Under the pieces are notes generated by a model that saw nothing but the letters and a program-made list of their open reading frames with translations, had not been told where the DNA came from and did no database searches. From Metarhizium brunneum (taxonomy: Eukaryota; Ascomycota; Sordariomycetes; Hypocreales; Clavicipitaceae), in assembly GCF_013426205.1 (NCBI RefSeq), contig NC_089425.1, positions 2,356,001-2,420,000 on the forward strand: a DNA stretch of 64,000 bases. The letters are read 5' to 3'. A program made the position numbers and the translations under genes. Shown one piece after another: positions 1 to 12,831 of the stretch (positions are counted from its first letter, which is position 1; every line of letters starts with the position of its first letter).

Positions 1-2209
1 CCCGAACATTGAAGCCATGTCGTCGACACGCCCGCTGTGACCCCCTCGGTGAGGCGTCGATTCATCAAGTCTTGGAATCCTAGCCCCAGGCTATCTCGGC
101 AATTCTCTGCCGGCCCGAATCCACCACCAGGTGCCTCCCCTGCCATTAGCAATGTCTTGGCCTTTTGCGAATTGTGTTTTGAGGCCGAGTACTCCGTACG
201 GAGGGAGGATGATGAGATGGATTCCAGCGGCTCGCAAGATTGCCAGCCCTTATAGCCGACGGGCCACAGCTAGTACTGGTAAAGCCTGCTGTTTGATCCG
301 GTTTGATGCAGTCAGTCACGGCGCTACGGAATGCCATTGACAAATTCATCCTCAAGATGAAAGCAAAGGTCGGCAATGACGGGGCCTTGCGGCTGATTTC
401 CCGCCCGCGAAATTTCTCCTGCGTGGCGTCGCAAGGAGGATGGCGCCGGCTAGTCTCCTGCCTCACCTCCTCTAACCTGTTTGATTATCCAGCCAGAGTA
501 AATGGTGATGCGCCACCTGCACACGCCTCTTCTTCTTCTCCTTCTTCTCCTTCTTCTCCTTCTTCTAGTTCTTCTTTTTCTTGTCCGGCCTATGCGCATC
601 TGGTGGAGACAATCCGGACAATTATCCGCCCTTTGAGACTAGTTAGGCTACGGACATGGGCCGAAATTCGAACCCCCGATGCCATGAGCGCGAGCGCCAA
701 TTTTGGTTGTGTCCGTTAACATGATCAATATCTTGGGTGCCGCCTTGGATGCGGCATGCATGGCAAACCCGACGACATGGGGACTGCAACATGCACACGT
801 GAACCACCCAGGCTGAGCATCTCACAGTTACCGAGTTTGCCTACTTTACCTAAAGTACCTAGGTAGGTACCTAAGTAGTGCATTGCTTGGGAGAACGGCT
901 GTCTGTGCAGAAATGGCCAATCTACAACAATTGCCAATTCTGGCTCCAGCGTAGGATTGGGAACGGGATGCTACGGGATCAACTTGGGCCTTTTCTCAAT
1001 GCTGGGGCCAGGGGAGGCCCCCATGGGGGGAGCATGGCTACTCCAGTCTGTTTGTACGGAGAAGCGTCATGCCTGGTCCTTCTTATTGGCAGGCTCGAGT
1101 CAGCTGGTCGTCGTCACTGAGTAGTAGTACTCCGTATTACTAGTCGCTATTCCCTCCATCCGGAGCGCCACAAACCCCCGCGTTCGGAGTGGGTGACGCA
1201 GAAGATCTGGACATGGATCTATCAATGGTGAACTAGGTGTATGCATGTACTACATACATATGTACGTACTGCTACTAGTACAACAGAGGAGATCCCGGGC
1301 CGACAGGTCCGACTAGACCATAGGGGCGCATGAAAATACCCTTTTCATTAATTGACCCTTCCATTAACCAACAAGCTGTCAACTTCCAATCTTAGCGCCC
1401 GACGCAGGGACACGACTTGATGATCACTGCCTTCCGGCTCATTCTCGTCGCCATCTCCTCACGGCCGCCGCAGGTAGCCGACGAGATAAGGCGACAGCAC
1501 ACGAAATCAAATTGGATAAGTATTGAAAAGAAAGAAAAAGCCAACCACCCCCCAATCATGCAAGTTCCTACTCCGTACACACGGGCCCAACCTACCTTGA
1601 CTTCTTTACTTCCCATACCCAGCTAGCTGTTGGCGCAAAACGTCGTCGATCCGCCTCCCAGTCATTTCCATCCGCCGCCACGACACATCACAATGACAGC
1701 AGCACGCTACACCCAGAGGTACGTATCCCGGTCGGGTACATTGGATGAAAATAGCGACTCCATCTATGCAGCAAGACCCGAAGCTCCAAGAGCATGGCCC
1801 AGATAAAAGAGTAAACGAATGTATTAAGAAACGGTTGACAAACTAACATTCGTCTAGTAATCTCCTGACAAATAAGTCCAAGTCAAGACATCATGCATTC
1901 CCGTATGTCGTCTCGTCGGCATCCATTTTAACGACCCCTATTGTGACTGTGCATATAACCATTCCAAATCCCTGCAACGCCGCCCCCCCCTACCTAATGA
2001 ATCACCGGGTATCCGTCCTGCTCGTATAATCCTACAAAAGAGCCCTCCGTTACTCATCCCCCTTCATTCGCCTAAGAGATACCTTCAATAAGCAACTTCA
2101 TGCCCCATGTTGCCATACAATAACAGTGTGCTTCGGGGTTGTCAAAGACGCCTCACTGCCGGCGTGCTGCGCCATCAAGCATGAAAGGCGCCAACCCCTG
2201 GGCTGACTG
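1..2209. other. Gene-less left edge
   Basis: No reading frame here shows a recognisable domain, and short frames on both strands overlap without codon-like character. It holds a pyrimidine-rich CTT/CTC tract (about 527-580), a palindromic CTCCGTACGGAG (192-203), two further TACTCCGTA copies (1128-1136 and 1569-1577) and a CCTAGGTAGGTACC-type motif (855-878). The last few hundred bases are probably the 3' UTR of the downstream minus-strand regulator gene. Confidence 0.6.
527..580. repeat. Imperfect CTT/CTTCTC pyrimidine tract
   Basis: A run of TCTTCT and CTCCTT units of about 50 nt, all pyrimidine on the plus strand with one short interruption. It is simple-sequence repeat in non-coding DNA; no function is evident. 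Confidence 0.75.
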
Positions 2210-5188
2210 TCAAACGCCACCACCCATAAATGCGGCAAGGTCATCTAGGTCGAGAAGCTGCCTCTCGAATGCCTGGCAGAGCTCTGGTGCTGTCATGTCT
2301 TGGCTCGTGGTCTGACCCTCTTGTGATGCAGAGACTCCGTTCGATGCCGAGTCGGGACTCCGCTGCTTCGCATCGCCAGATTGCATTGTGGCCAGCGGTG
2401 CGCCCGGAGGGGGCGATGTAGTAATGGAGGGTGTTTGAATACCGCCCGAGCCCCCATTGATTGTCGTAACGCCGCGTCGAGGAAGAGTGACGGCAGGTGG
2501 TTCACTGTCACCTCGAGCGGATTCCGAAACTGACCTCGTAGCAGAGCTGTGGTGGCCAGCCCCAGACCCTCCAGTTTGCTGATCGTAATCCATCGCATCA
2601 GGGTTAGTGTCAGCGTTGGAAGAAATCTCATCTTTAACACCAGAGGCAGACTGATGCGAGCCAGAGCCGTGCCTATGAGTTGAGGGGATATTGTTATTGG
2701 ATGCCGCAGCGTCATTGTTGAGGACCCGCTGCATGACAGCAAGATGCCGAAGCCAGCTTGACATGAGAGGCCAACTTTCGGTGCCTTCATGCATGAACTT
2801 CAATCCATCCTTGACAATGTGGGCAGCTGTTTCGACGGCATTGGGAGGGGTAAGTCCCTTGAGAGACAAGTAGGCAACAGTTGCGCTGGCAGTGAATGCA
2901 GAAAACAGCATCACAATGGGGAAACAAGTTGGATGATCCTTCTCAGAACCAGCCTCGACAGCGTTGAGAAGCGAGATTGTTCCATGGCAAGAAGTGAAGA
3001 GCCGGTCCACGACATCATGGCATCGGGTACTCAATCGGAAGGAGTCCAAATTAAAGCCCGGCGATATGACGTCCTGCAGCAGACGTCGACGATGAACGAA
3101 AACTGACGCACAATGCAGCAAGCAGTGCAGCATGGCAAAAGTATACCCGGAGCCCATAGTCATGTGCAAATTGATTTGGCCAGGCTTGTCGACAAACTGC
3201 ATGGGCAATGAGGCCCGGAGACCTTCAATCTTTGCGAAGAGATCGCTGCAATCTTCATCCCGGAAGGTCTGGACGGTGCCTGCGGTGAGCATACCCACTA
3301 CATCACGCCAAATGGTGGAGGCGAGGACAATGTATCCGAATTCGCCAATCTCACCACCAGACCCGTGGCTAGGGGACAAAGCACTGTGGCCAAGATACTG
3401 GGGTAGGGTCTTGACGTAGACTGCGTTGCCGAAGGCAAAGTTGATATCGGAGCAAGGCAGCGATACATCCGACGTGTCTTGCACCGCAAGAGCCGCAAAC
3501 CGGCCAGGGGTGCTTGTCAAGAGACAGTCAAGGATGTAAACCAACCACAACGTACGTCGTAGGCTCTCATCGCGAAGAAACTGGTCTGCTTGATCAGAAC
3601 TGTGATGGCCGTTGAGGATGCGGTACATCTGCAGCATACGGGCTGCTTGGCCAAGGTAGATGTAAGCACGGACGGCATTCCGCGTCCCCCATTCATGAAT
3701 GACGATGAGACAAAGGGCCTGAATATCGGCTAGATTGGGGTGGTCCAAGTTCTGGTTGATGAGTGCGATGGCCTTGGAGGCATATGACTCGGCAGCATGA
3801 GTTGGGCTTCCATGTCGACGAATGAGTGTTGGTGAGCTCCTGCGCGTCAAAAGGTCAGTGATTATTCGGCGCAAACCCTTTCAAGACGTATTCAGCTCCC
3901 TTGGCTTCCGTCTGTCAAGTCCACGTGCGGCGATTTGACGAACAGAAGCCGGACAGTCGGGTGTTGGGAAGTGGCGCGATGCACCGATGGGTGGCATTGG
4001 CAGCACAGGCATGCAAAGCGACTGCAGGATGGGCCGATGCAAAACAGCATCTTGTCCACGCCGCACAAGATGATGCCACTCGCGGGATTGACGGGAGAAA
4101 TGAGGCGGCTTACCGAGAAGCACAGGTCAAGAGACCGTAAACAAGAGTCGGCTCCAAAGTGGCATTCTTGAGCTGCTGGACAAACGTGGGCTTGTGGAAA
4201 GCCACACAAGCCGGGAATGTCTTGGAGACGACGCGCTCACATTCGGCGATGAGTTCTGGTGTAAGCCTGAGGCGAAAAGAGTCTGGTCAGCAAGAACAAC
4301 TAGCTTAGGGAAGGAGGATGCACAGTTAGGCAGCGCCAGGCAAAGAGACGGGTATCCATCGAGAGCACATGGCGCCACCAGCCGACGACGAGCTTAGTCT
4401 GGCAGTAGACACCAAGCCGGCTGTGTTTCGACGTCGGCGTGGAGTGGGCGAACGTGTCCTTGGCGGCAGCTCGTTGGCGTGGGCTCGACGGGGTCGCAGC
4501 CATGAGCAGCCGCGGAACAAGACTCGGTGCTCGAGCTCGGTGCCATGTGAGGTGAGAGGGGAGAGGGGAGAGGGTAGACGGCTTGGCTGGGCAGCGCAGG
4601 TCGCCGGCATCTCGGAGGAAGGGGGCGATGTGGATGTGGAGGGTGCCGAGCCAAGAAGGAGTGGTCCGTTGTGATGGGTGTGGCGCGGCACCCCAAGGCC
4701 ATGCAGGGCACAGCGCGACGGCCGCTTGGCCCGGGAGGTGCTGGACGGTGCACAGGACGTGGGAGAGAGGAGAGAGGGAGAGGGCCAGGACGAGGCCAGG
4801 ACGGCGGCGGGGGAAACAGACAGAGAGGTGCGCGCAGGCAGCGGGCAGACGAGCACGGGGGGCGACGAGATACTCACTTCTCGGGGGTGACCTGGGCGTG
4901 CCTAGCGGATCCAGAGCCCACCACGGGCTGCCTGGCATCAGAGGCGCCGGCGCCGGAGGCCGGGAGGCTGTCGCGCGCTGGGCGCTGCGTGCTTGCGTGG
5001 CGAGCAGGGCTCTGGCCGTGATGGTGAGCCATGCTCTCCGAGGGCAGATAGCACTCGTGCATGCCCTTTGCGCAGTTCTTGCAGGGCGCGCGGCCATTTT
5101 CGTAGACGCACTTGGTCTTGCCCTTGCGACAGCGCACACAAGCGCCGCCTGCCCTGAGGGCGGTTGAGCGAACCACGCCCGACGACAT
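2210..5188 (-). CDS. Zn(II)2Cys6 fungal transcription factor
   Basis: Predicted nuclear DNA-binding regulator of 697 residues. Exons are complement 5188-4878, 4266-4114 and 3839-2210; the lengths sum to 698 codons and every junction keeps frame. Exon 1 carries the binuclear zinc cluster at about residues 17-46 with spacing C-X2-C-X6-C-X8-C-X2-C-X6-C. Exon 2 and the start of exon 3 hold the start of the fungal-specific middle homology region (fungal_trans type), including an aromatic/basic stretch followed by the RRTLWLVYILD segment. The C-terminal third is Ser/Gly/Thr-rich and looks disordered, possibly an activation region. The ATG at 5188 is the first in frame; the frame continues upstream only through a TTG. 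Intron 1 is unusually long (611 nt, 4877-4267), but the junction gives the continuous sequence VTPEKLTPELIAEC, so it is real. Target genes cannot be told from sequence. The upstream 5 kb has no gene and may be its promoter or leader. Confidence 0.88.
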
Positions 5189-5850
5189 GGGGACGGTCTG
5201 GCGCGTGGACGGGGGGCAGCAACGCAACGAGGAAAAAATTGGTCAAACGACGAGGGAGACGCCCGCGGTGTCTGCGGTTGGCGTCCGGATCAAGGCGACG
5301 AAGAAGATAGGATGAAAATTGCGCGTTGGCGATGCTGGAGGAGAGGGAAAGCGCGGTGCCGGAGAATCGAGGGCCCTTGCCGTGCTTGGTCGGACCGGGC
5401 GACCAGGGAAGAAAAAAAAAAGAGGCTCCTCAGGCGTGAAATGACGCGTGAGGCGACGAGGCCAAGCGGGCTGGCGACCTAGCAGATTGCCAGCAAACGA
5501 GCAACGTGAGCGTGCACTCCAACGCCAGACTCGAGAGACAATGGCCGACACGGCAATGTGCGAAGCAAGATGATGGAGGAGGGAGATGGAAAACCGAGCG
5601 GGAGAAAAAGAGAAGCGGGAATGCGGGCACGCGGGAGAGGAAGAAGAGAGGCAGAGAGGCAAAGGCAGCAGACACGGACGGGCAACGGACCTTGGGGGTG
5701 GGCGGGCGCCTCGAAAGACGGGGAGGGGGCGAGGCAGAGCTGGTCATGACTGGAGCGCCAGCGCAGGGTACGGGCGGCGGATCGGCTGGGTCTGCCGGAC
5801 ACGCTGCTCCACCTCGCGCGCGCAGAGTTGCATGTCGCACGTCGAGTCGG

Positions 5851-5878
5851 CTCCAGGACGCTCCAGGACGCTCCAGGT
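5851..5878. repeat. 10-bp minisatellite, 2.8 copies
   Basis: Two exact tandem copies of CTCCAGGACG followed by a partial third copy, in non-coding DNA. Confidence 0.85.
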
Positions 5879-6525
5879 TTGAACTCTGTCTGCCTTTGCG
5901 TCTGCGCTTTCCTCGTGGACCCCAAGCCGGCTGGGGCCGGGGCTTGGTTGGGCTTGGAGGAGGCGACGAGGCCGCGGCCGCGGCAAACCATGGGCAAAAA
6001 GGCTCGACTCCCTACGGTCCGTTGTCTGTCTCTCTGCCAATTCCCTCCTCATAGGCCGTGGATCATGTCCTTCCCACCCACCCCTCAAACCGGCCAATGT
6101 GCGGGTTGGGGATGAATTGTTTTGGTCTGCCGGCGCATCCAGGCATGCCACCTGAGCCGGTCGACCCTTCTGATCCAACGTCCAGGCTGGCCGGCCTGCT
6201 CCTTGTGCTCCAGCCGTCGCGTCAGGCGAGACGGGCTCTTGGGCTCTGGCTGGCTGAGCCTGGTGCCTTCAAATGTTCCACGCCATCCACGGGCCAGCCG
6301 AATCGCGGGCCTGCGCATTTGCACCAACGTGCGCCAGCCATGCCGCGTGGGCAGCAACTCCAGACCTCCAGACGCCATGTACATGGCCGCGGGCCCGGTG
6401 GGAAACCGATCCAGGCATTGCAAAGTCAGACATGGCAAACGCAAGTGAGCAGAACTGGCGAGGCTCGGCACGGCGGCGCTTCCCGACCGAGCCTGGAACC
6501 CACCCTGCCTCCTGCCTCCTGTCTC

Positions 6526-6570
6526 CTGTCTCTGTCTCTGTCTCTGTCTCTGTCTCTGTCTCTGTCTCTG
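6526..6570. repeat. TCTGTC hexanucleotide microsatellite
   Basis: About 45 nt of perfect 6-bp periodicity, all pyrimidine except for one G per unit. It creates spurious (ETET), (DRDR) or Ser/Val reading in several frames, which is why long open frames appear across it. Confidence 0.9.
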
Positions 6571-9500
6571 TTTCCAGTCCAACATGGAAGCAACGAGGCA
6601 GCCTGGCCCAGGTACATGGACCATGACTTGCCAACACTGGACCTGCCAGGATGGCCGGGGCGGAGTACGGAGCTTCATCGTAACAGCGCCGGAAGGCCGC
6701 AGATTCGTCACACCTTGGCGAGTTCGCGGATTTGCGCATTGCATGTTTGCCCTGCCCATCTCTGCCTCTCGACCTCCCTACAAGAGGCAGATGCGTCACG
6801 TCACTGTTACGGAGCACGCGAGGCCAAAATATCAAACCACCACCTCGACCATCGAATGAGGTCGTGGGCTCGCCAGGAGGAGTCGTTGCCGCCTGTGTGC
6901 TCGTGTCACCCCCAGCGCGCTGCTCTTTCCCTTCCGGCTTTGCATTCTCGGGGTGGGATGCATTTGTGTGTTTGATATCGAGCCAGGCAAAGACCAGACC
7001 ACCCACCACCATGACAATTACCACCACCCCCTTTTTCAACTTCCAAGACTTCCATGTCATCAACAAGGAGGAACGGGGAGGTGACGGCGGGAGCCCAGTG
7101 CGGCGGGCGAATAAGGCTCGTCGCTGGGGTGCGCTGCTCGGCGGAAGGAAGGCACCACCAGCTCTGGAACGGGGTTTCCTCAGATGCGGACGGTACATGC
7201 CTGGCGAGGTAGGTACCTTGGTGCGTACTGGATACTTGTCTCTCGCGGTCGTGCGGCCCTTACGCCGTGTCCTGGACGGCGCATGTGCTCAAGTACTCGA
7301 GTACCTATCCGCTACTCCGTGCACATGTGCTCCGTGCTCCGTCCCTGCTCCTGATTTGGTTGCCCAAATGCTGCGTTTCTGTAGAGATTATTTTTATCCC
7401 GCTTCTCCTACTTAGTACCTACCCTTCGCGCCGACTGCGCCCATCAGACTCTTCAATATTGCTTCCAGCAGAGACCTCAGCCTGCCAGGCCACTTCACTT
7501 GGCATGGACCAGACTGCCCCATTTCATTTGGTGGGCTCGACAGATGTCCAATACATTGACCCCTTACCACAGCCCCCAGTCCGGTGAGGTCTGGTGGCCT
7601 TCACCCACGGCACACTCACGACCAGGAGGCGCCGCAGATCCTGCTTCCTCCGCACTTGTCGGGGCACCAGCTTCATGCCCAACACCTCTCCCGTCGTGCC
7701 AATTTTAAATGAACGGAATCACCACAAGTCGGACACCATGGTCGCTCCGATGCGTCAGCAGCGGCTGCTTGAGCCCGTACCAAGCCGAGTCGACGTGTCG
7801 ATTCGATTCGACGCGGAGTGGCGCGCCTCCACCAGTAGAAATCAGATAATGTTGCGGTCCGACCAGCCTTCATGCTTTGCCGTCTCATCTTTTTCCCCCA
7901 CGGATTCGGAACCTCGCCTTATTCCCTTGTGGGGCCGAATGTCTTCCTGAGGCTTCACGGAATCGCCAATTTGCCCATGCCCGACGGGGGCTGGCCTACT
8001 TCTCATGTGCCTGTGTAACCGCAAACCTCAAATGCGCCCTTGTTGGCTTTGGAAGAGGCATTTGGACCTCTGCCCAGTCAAACCGGCCCGCGAGGCTGTC
8101 GCCAGTAGGAAGGAGCTGGGCGGGATTGCAGACCATCACGCCACTCTCCTCGCGGCACCCCATCTTCTACACCGCGCTTGCACGGAGTACCTGATTATTA
8201 AATGGAAGCTCATGTTGCCTTCTCATGGCTGAGCGCTTCAGAGCGTGTAGCACGGCGTAGTCAATCAGCGCATGCACTCGTGTGATGAGCCATGGCTTGA
8301 GTTGATGGCTGGCCATCCTGTTTCTAATTTTGAAAGCCCAGCCAACGGGGGTTGGATCCCAAGCCCGCCTCCTCCGGCTCGAAGTGACTGCACCCGATCT
8401 TTCTCATTGGCCACAGAGACAAACACCTGGGAAAACTTGATCTCGACGGCCACGGCGCTTGCCCGCGCTCAACGTTACCACTGTTGATGGAAAGAAGTCC
8501 AAGGCATTGCGACCTACCGCGTTGGGGTCCTCATCCGTCATCGCGTGAGCTTGCCGCACCGGTGACATGAACAATTTAGCATTGGTGGAGACATTCTAGG
8601 CCGCCAGTGAGGCCGGACGGCTTCGGCCCTGGTTGATGCCAGATCCTGCTGGCTTCCCCACACCAGGTCATTCATTATTCAACATTCAACGTTGACGCTT
8701 CGGCCTCCGGGTACCTGGGTTCGGATTGGGGTGTATCCAAGCACGGAGCAGGAGCACACCAATATTTCGTGTGCTTGCTCGGCGTTTACAAGGACACGTC
8801 GAGTTGCTCGTATGAAACACGGTCGAGGACACATTGGCAAATTTACTACGCCTGGACCGACACGGCCCGATGAAGATCATGTGTCGTGCCTGCTCACAAA
8901 ACACGCGCTCAAGCAACAAGAGTTTTATTGCCGCGGAAAACTGGTTTGGCGACAGAGAGAGCAAAGGCGAGGGAGGCATGCTGGCAGGCACGCAGGTGAG
9001 TGGAAAGTATGGATTGATGGCCCGAGCTGTGAGACAGGCACAAATCGGCAACCTGATGCGAGGGTATTGTGCGCATGGCCCGCCATGGCGAAGGGGTATG
9101 CAGGTTGCCACGAAATACCGGGTCATGGTGCGATCCGAGCATTGGGGGCGGTCGTCTCTTTGCCCGGGAAATTTGGGAAACCAAGGGTGCTTTGAAACAG
9201 ACGCTGCAAACATTGACGCCGGCTCGGCCGCGCTCCTGGCGTTGTGTGTCCTGATCCAGACGCTCGGAGATGATGCTGGTCCCAGCTTTTTATGACGTGG
9301 CAATCGGTGATCCACGCTCGTCGGTCGGCTGGCGTCAAGGCGAAGGCCAGGAAGGGTATCGGCATACGGAGTATTACCGCTCACAAGTCCTCGGGCCCTA
9401 GGCTTGTGCTGCGGGACGCGAGTAATCCTGATGTCAAGCTTTGTTCGCAGAGAGGGTACGGAGTAGTTGCTTGCACGTACTCTGCATTTGTTTTTTTCTT

Positions 9501-10380
9501 TTTCCTTTCTTTTTTCTGCTTGCCGTCTCCTCAAGGACCATGCCCCCGGTGTGAGTGAGTGTCCTTCCCGGTGCGGATGTGACTGACTGGTCGGCGAACT
9601 GCCCGTCTCCTCGCGTCTTCTCTGCCAGCATGCCACGTTGACGGGTAGAGTCACCAACAGCACAGCTGTTTGAAGATAAGAGACGATTTAAATTAAGCTG
9701 AAAGGTATTGCGGGCTATCTGGTCTACTCCGTACTCAAACAGTCAATTTGTACATGTGGGCTTGTGGGCGGGCAGACGGGGGTCAAGACCATGTACCTGG
9801 CTGGCGGGGCCATTACTGTTGTAGACATAGGGTACGGGGTAATGTATGTACATTGATGAAAGACACGAGAGAAATGGATGCAAGATACTCGTCTACTCGT
9901 TCCTCGTGAGGCATCGCCATTTCTAAATTACTTATGCCAAGATGTGAAAGAAGAAAAAGAGACAGAGACAGAGAGATGGATTTAACATTGTATTCGAGTG
10001 GCATCTCCCATCTCCCATATAACCGTACAGACTACTGATATGGGAAGGCTTTTTCAAAACGAGAACCCTCAACTCATATATATAGTGACAAGTTGCATCC
10101 CACAAAACAGCGTTCCCGTGTTACAAACACCCGAAAACAGCTACTCCGTTCAAAAAATATAAATGGACGTAGACACAGAAACGGCACAGCCACATACTGG
10201 GATGCTCGTTTGGAATCATGCGCTGACAAGGTTACTTACCTGGGCAATCAATGAACAGGGCGTCACGGTATGAGATATGATGGGAGCTTTCCCCAGCATT
10301 TCATTCAATATCAGACAAAGCATGTTGAGGCCCTCGCCTAACTACCTAGGTAACTAGCACTGCTCGTATCAATGTGCAAA

Positions 10381-12831
10381 TCAGCACGGGTATGTTCCTG
10401 TCGGGAAAGCAATTGCATATTCCAGCGTCAATCGCACGGCCTTGCCCGCGTTCAGGCTCACATCCCAATTCACCTCACCGTCCTTCTTCAGACTAGCCTT
10501 GGCGCTACCCCAATCCTTATTGTCTCTGGCCTCCAAGCCCGGGGCTCCTGCTCTGACTTCTCCGCCGCCCAGCGACATGCCCTGGGGGTTGAGCACCTCC
10601 ACCTTGAGCTTCTCGTCCTGCGATACCGGCACTTGATCGAGCACCAGGAGGGAGGTGGGTTTGCCGGCGGATGCGCGGGTGTTGTGGAGCATGATGGTTC
10701 TGGTGAACATGGCCGTGTTCTCTTTGCTAAACAGGCCTGCCGTGGCCCGTTGGACGACGGGCTTGGGGTACGTGACCTTGATAGCTGGGTCGATTCCCAG
10801 GCTGAGAGTAAACGTTTCACCAGCGCTGCACCGCGGCAGGCTCGTCCGGCCCATGAAGCTTCCGTCGAGGGTCAGCCCCGCGCGTCCCTTGAATAGCGTC
10901 ATTTTGCTGGTGTTCTTGAACTTGGCCTTGAGGAATGCCACGGGCTTGTACTTGGCGACAACGGTATGACTGTAGGCTATGTTTGAGAAGTGGACGTGGG
11001 CAACGCGTTGCTTTGTAGCAGTAGACTTGGGGATGAGCGTCCTCAGCCCAGGAAGCTCGTATGTAGATGTAAGACCAGTCTCTTCCATGATGGAATCTGC
11101 CGAGTCGGACTCTTCCTCATGGTCTTCATCACCGTCATCATCACCGCCGCCGCCACCCACAGAAAGCATATCCGAGTTCTCGCGGCGTCCCACAACGCTT
11201 GATAGCATTCTTGCTCTCGCAACACCAGGGGCAGCTGACCCGAACCCTGCCGTCGATGATGGCGGTGCACCACCGAACAGTGGCCCTGACGCTCCCCGGG
11301 TATCTGAGGCAGGTGCTCCAAAGAGGCTCACACCAGCTGGTTGAGCTGGAGGCGGGGGAGGCATAGCGCACTGCGCTACAGGGAAGGAAGTAGGAGGAGT
11401 AGCCGAGATGGAAGAGTACTGGGCGGCAAGGGCCCGTTGCTTCTTCTTGATGGACTTTCCAGCCTGGAAACTAGCAATGGACTGGACTCCATCAGGAATA
11501 CCAAACATTTCACTCCGAGCTTTGTGTGGCCCAATTTGTTTCTGCTTGGCCAGGAAAATACCCGTGTTGGAAACTTCATCGCCGCTTCGGGCTATCCGTT
11601 CATGGCTCTCAGAATACCCGAATGGAGGAGCGCCATGCGCGAGACTGATGTACCACGGATTGAGTGTCGGGATAGCATCGTCCAGTCCTGAGAATGTCGC
11701 CTGGGACGTCGACAAGACAACCTTGCAGTTCGACCACGTCTCAGACGTAGAATTGTGAAGCTCGGCATCGAAACTGAGTGTCCCTGTGGCACTCGTCGTG
11801 GAAAGCTGCAAGTCGTATGTTGGAGACCAAGATGCTGACGAGGTGACGTACGACAAGACCAGGTCGCACAGGGTAATTTCGCCGTCGGCCGCCTCGTCAG
11901 CCGGCGTGTCATCTACAACTGGCTTGGAGACACGGGTCTCGCTAGACATGGAAGTCCTCCTCGAACTCGACGGGGTAAAGGTATCCGTCTCAAGTGTAAT
12001 GCGGACAGCGTAGCAGTATTTCGGCCAATACTTCTCCCTCTCCTTTCTGACTCTGTTCTTCTCCTTCCTCTGCTCTTCTTGTCGCCTGGCCTTTTTGAAC
12101 ATGTCCTTGGACCTGGCTTTGCGAATCCTTTCTTTTGCCCGTTCGGCTTTAACGCGCTCTTTGTCGTCCATCTTTTGCAGTTGGTACACTTGATCGATTT
12201 GATCTTCAATTTTTTCAGACACCTCACGCTGCTGCTTTAGGCCAGTCATGTAGTCATCGTAAGCTTTTGATCGTTGTGACTTGTATGTCTCCAGACTGTC
12301 TTCAATAACAACTCCACGTTTCTTATCCAAAGTCTTGCCGTATGCGTCGAGAAGCTTGAGACGGCTTTCTGCGCTGGCGACGGTTTCATCTGCCCGTCGG
12401 CGCGCATCCTCCAGCTGTGTCAGCTCTTCCTTGGCTGCTTTCAACTCAGGGCCTTCTTTCCACCGCCTGTCGTCTAGATCGTCGTCATCTGATTCATCTG
12501 AGTCATCGCTGTCTGGCTCAGGATAGACTTCTTCAAAGATTTCTCGGTTGGGGAGTTGTTCTACTGAGACGTCACTGATGGTGAAGCCTGCTCTGCCCTC
12601 GACCTTGACTGAGTCTTCATCTACGGTGGGGCTGAGTCCAAAGATGGTGATTTCATTCGTGCCGGACTGTGGATGATGTTAGTCTGGAATCATGAATGAG
12701 ATTGCTGTGACACTTGCCTTGAGATTCACGCTCTTAATGTCCCGCTGGATCTGGGCTCTGGTAGGGAAAAGGGTTACGGAGCGCGTACCGAGGTCTCGGA
12801 GTTTGTACTCAATCTTGTGGATGGGGTCCAT
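10381..12831 (-). CDS. Mucoidy inhibitor A-like protein (DUF4140/DUF4139)
   Basis: Predicted 799-residue protein. Exon 1 is complement 12831-12718 and exon 2 is 12666-10381, together 800 codons. The N-terminal region has the DUF4140-type start (VTLFPTRAQIQRDI). An acidic stretch and a highly charged helical segment rich in Lys/Glu/Arg, probably coiled coil, follow at about residues 105-240. The C-terminal half is DUF4139, with the signature SWSPTYDLQL near residue 316, interrupted by a low-complexity Pro/Gly/Ala and Asp/Glu insertion. The family is shared by bacteria and fungi; its biochemical role is unknown to me. The single intron (12717-12667, 51 nt) begins with GC: AAG then GCAAGT, with branch GACTAAC and acceptor CACAG. 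Only the GC donor keeps frame and gives NLKSGTNEITIFGL. The downstream genes on the same strand are not related. Confidence 0.87.

Larger units (their letters stand above)
5189..10380. other. Gene-less segment with simple repeats (5.2 kb)
   Basis: No supported gene on either strand. The long overlapping frames (for example 6269-7198 and 8686-9663, both minus) have no domain and are dominated by Ser/Pro/Arg typical of GC-rich non-coding DNA. The segment holds a 10-bp tandem repeat (5851-5878), a TCTGTC microsatellite (6526-6570), TACGGAGTA-type motifs at 9365, 9457 and 9725, and TACCTAGGTA at 10343-10352. The part next to 5189 probably includes the promoter and leader of the zinc-cluster gene. 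Confidence 0.6.

Noticed and set aside
650..716. tRNA-like segment on the minus strand (perfect 7-bp ends ACGGACA/TGTCCGT around a GGTTCGAAT box)
   Set aside because: The T-arm stem does not pair at the proper distance from the 3' end, no A box or D arm is present, and the anticodon arm cannot be drawn.
4300..5139. 279-codon minus-strand frame across the zinc-cluster exon and intron
   Set aside because: Different frame from the clear Zn2Cys6 sequence; arises from the GC-rich intron.
6269..7198. 309-codon minus-strand frame with one hydrophobic segment
   Set aside because: It runs through a microsatellite, has Ser/Pro/Arg-dominated composition, and overlapping frames of equal length exist on both strands.
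8686..9663. 325-codon minus-strand frame
   Set aside because: No domain, biased composition, and the region contains several copies of the intergenic motif on its complementary strand.
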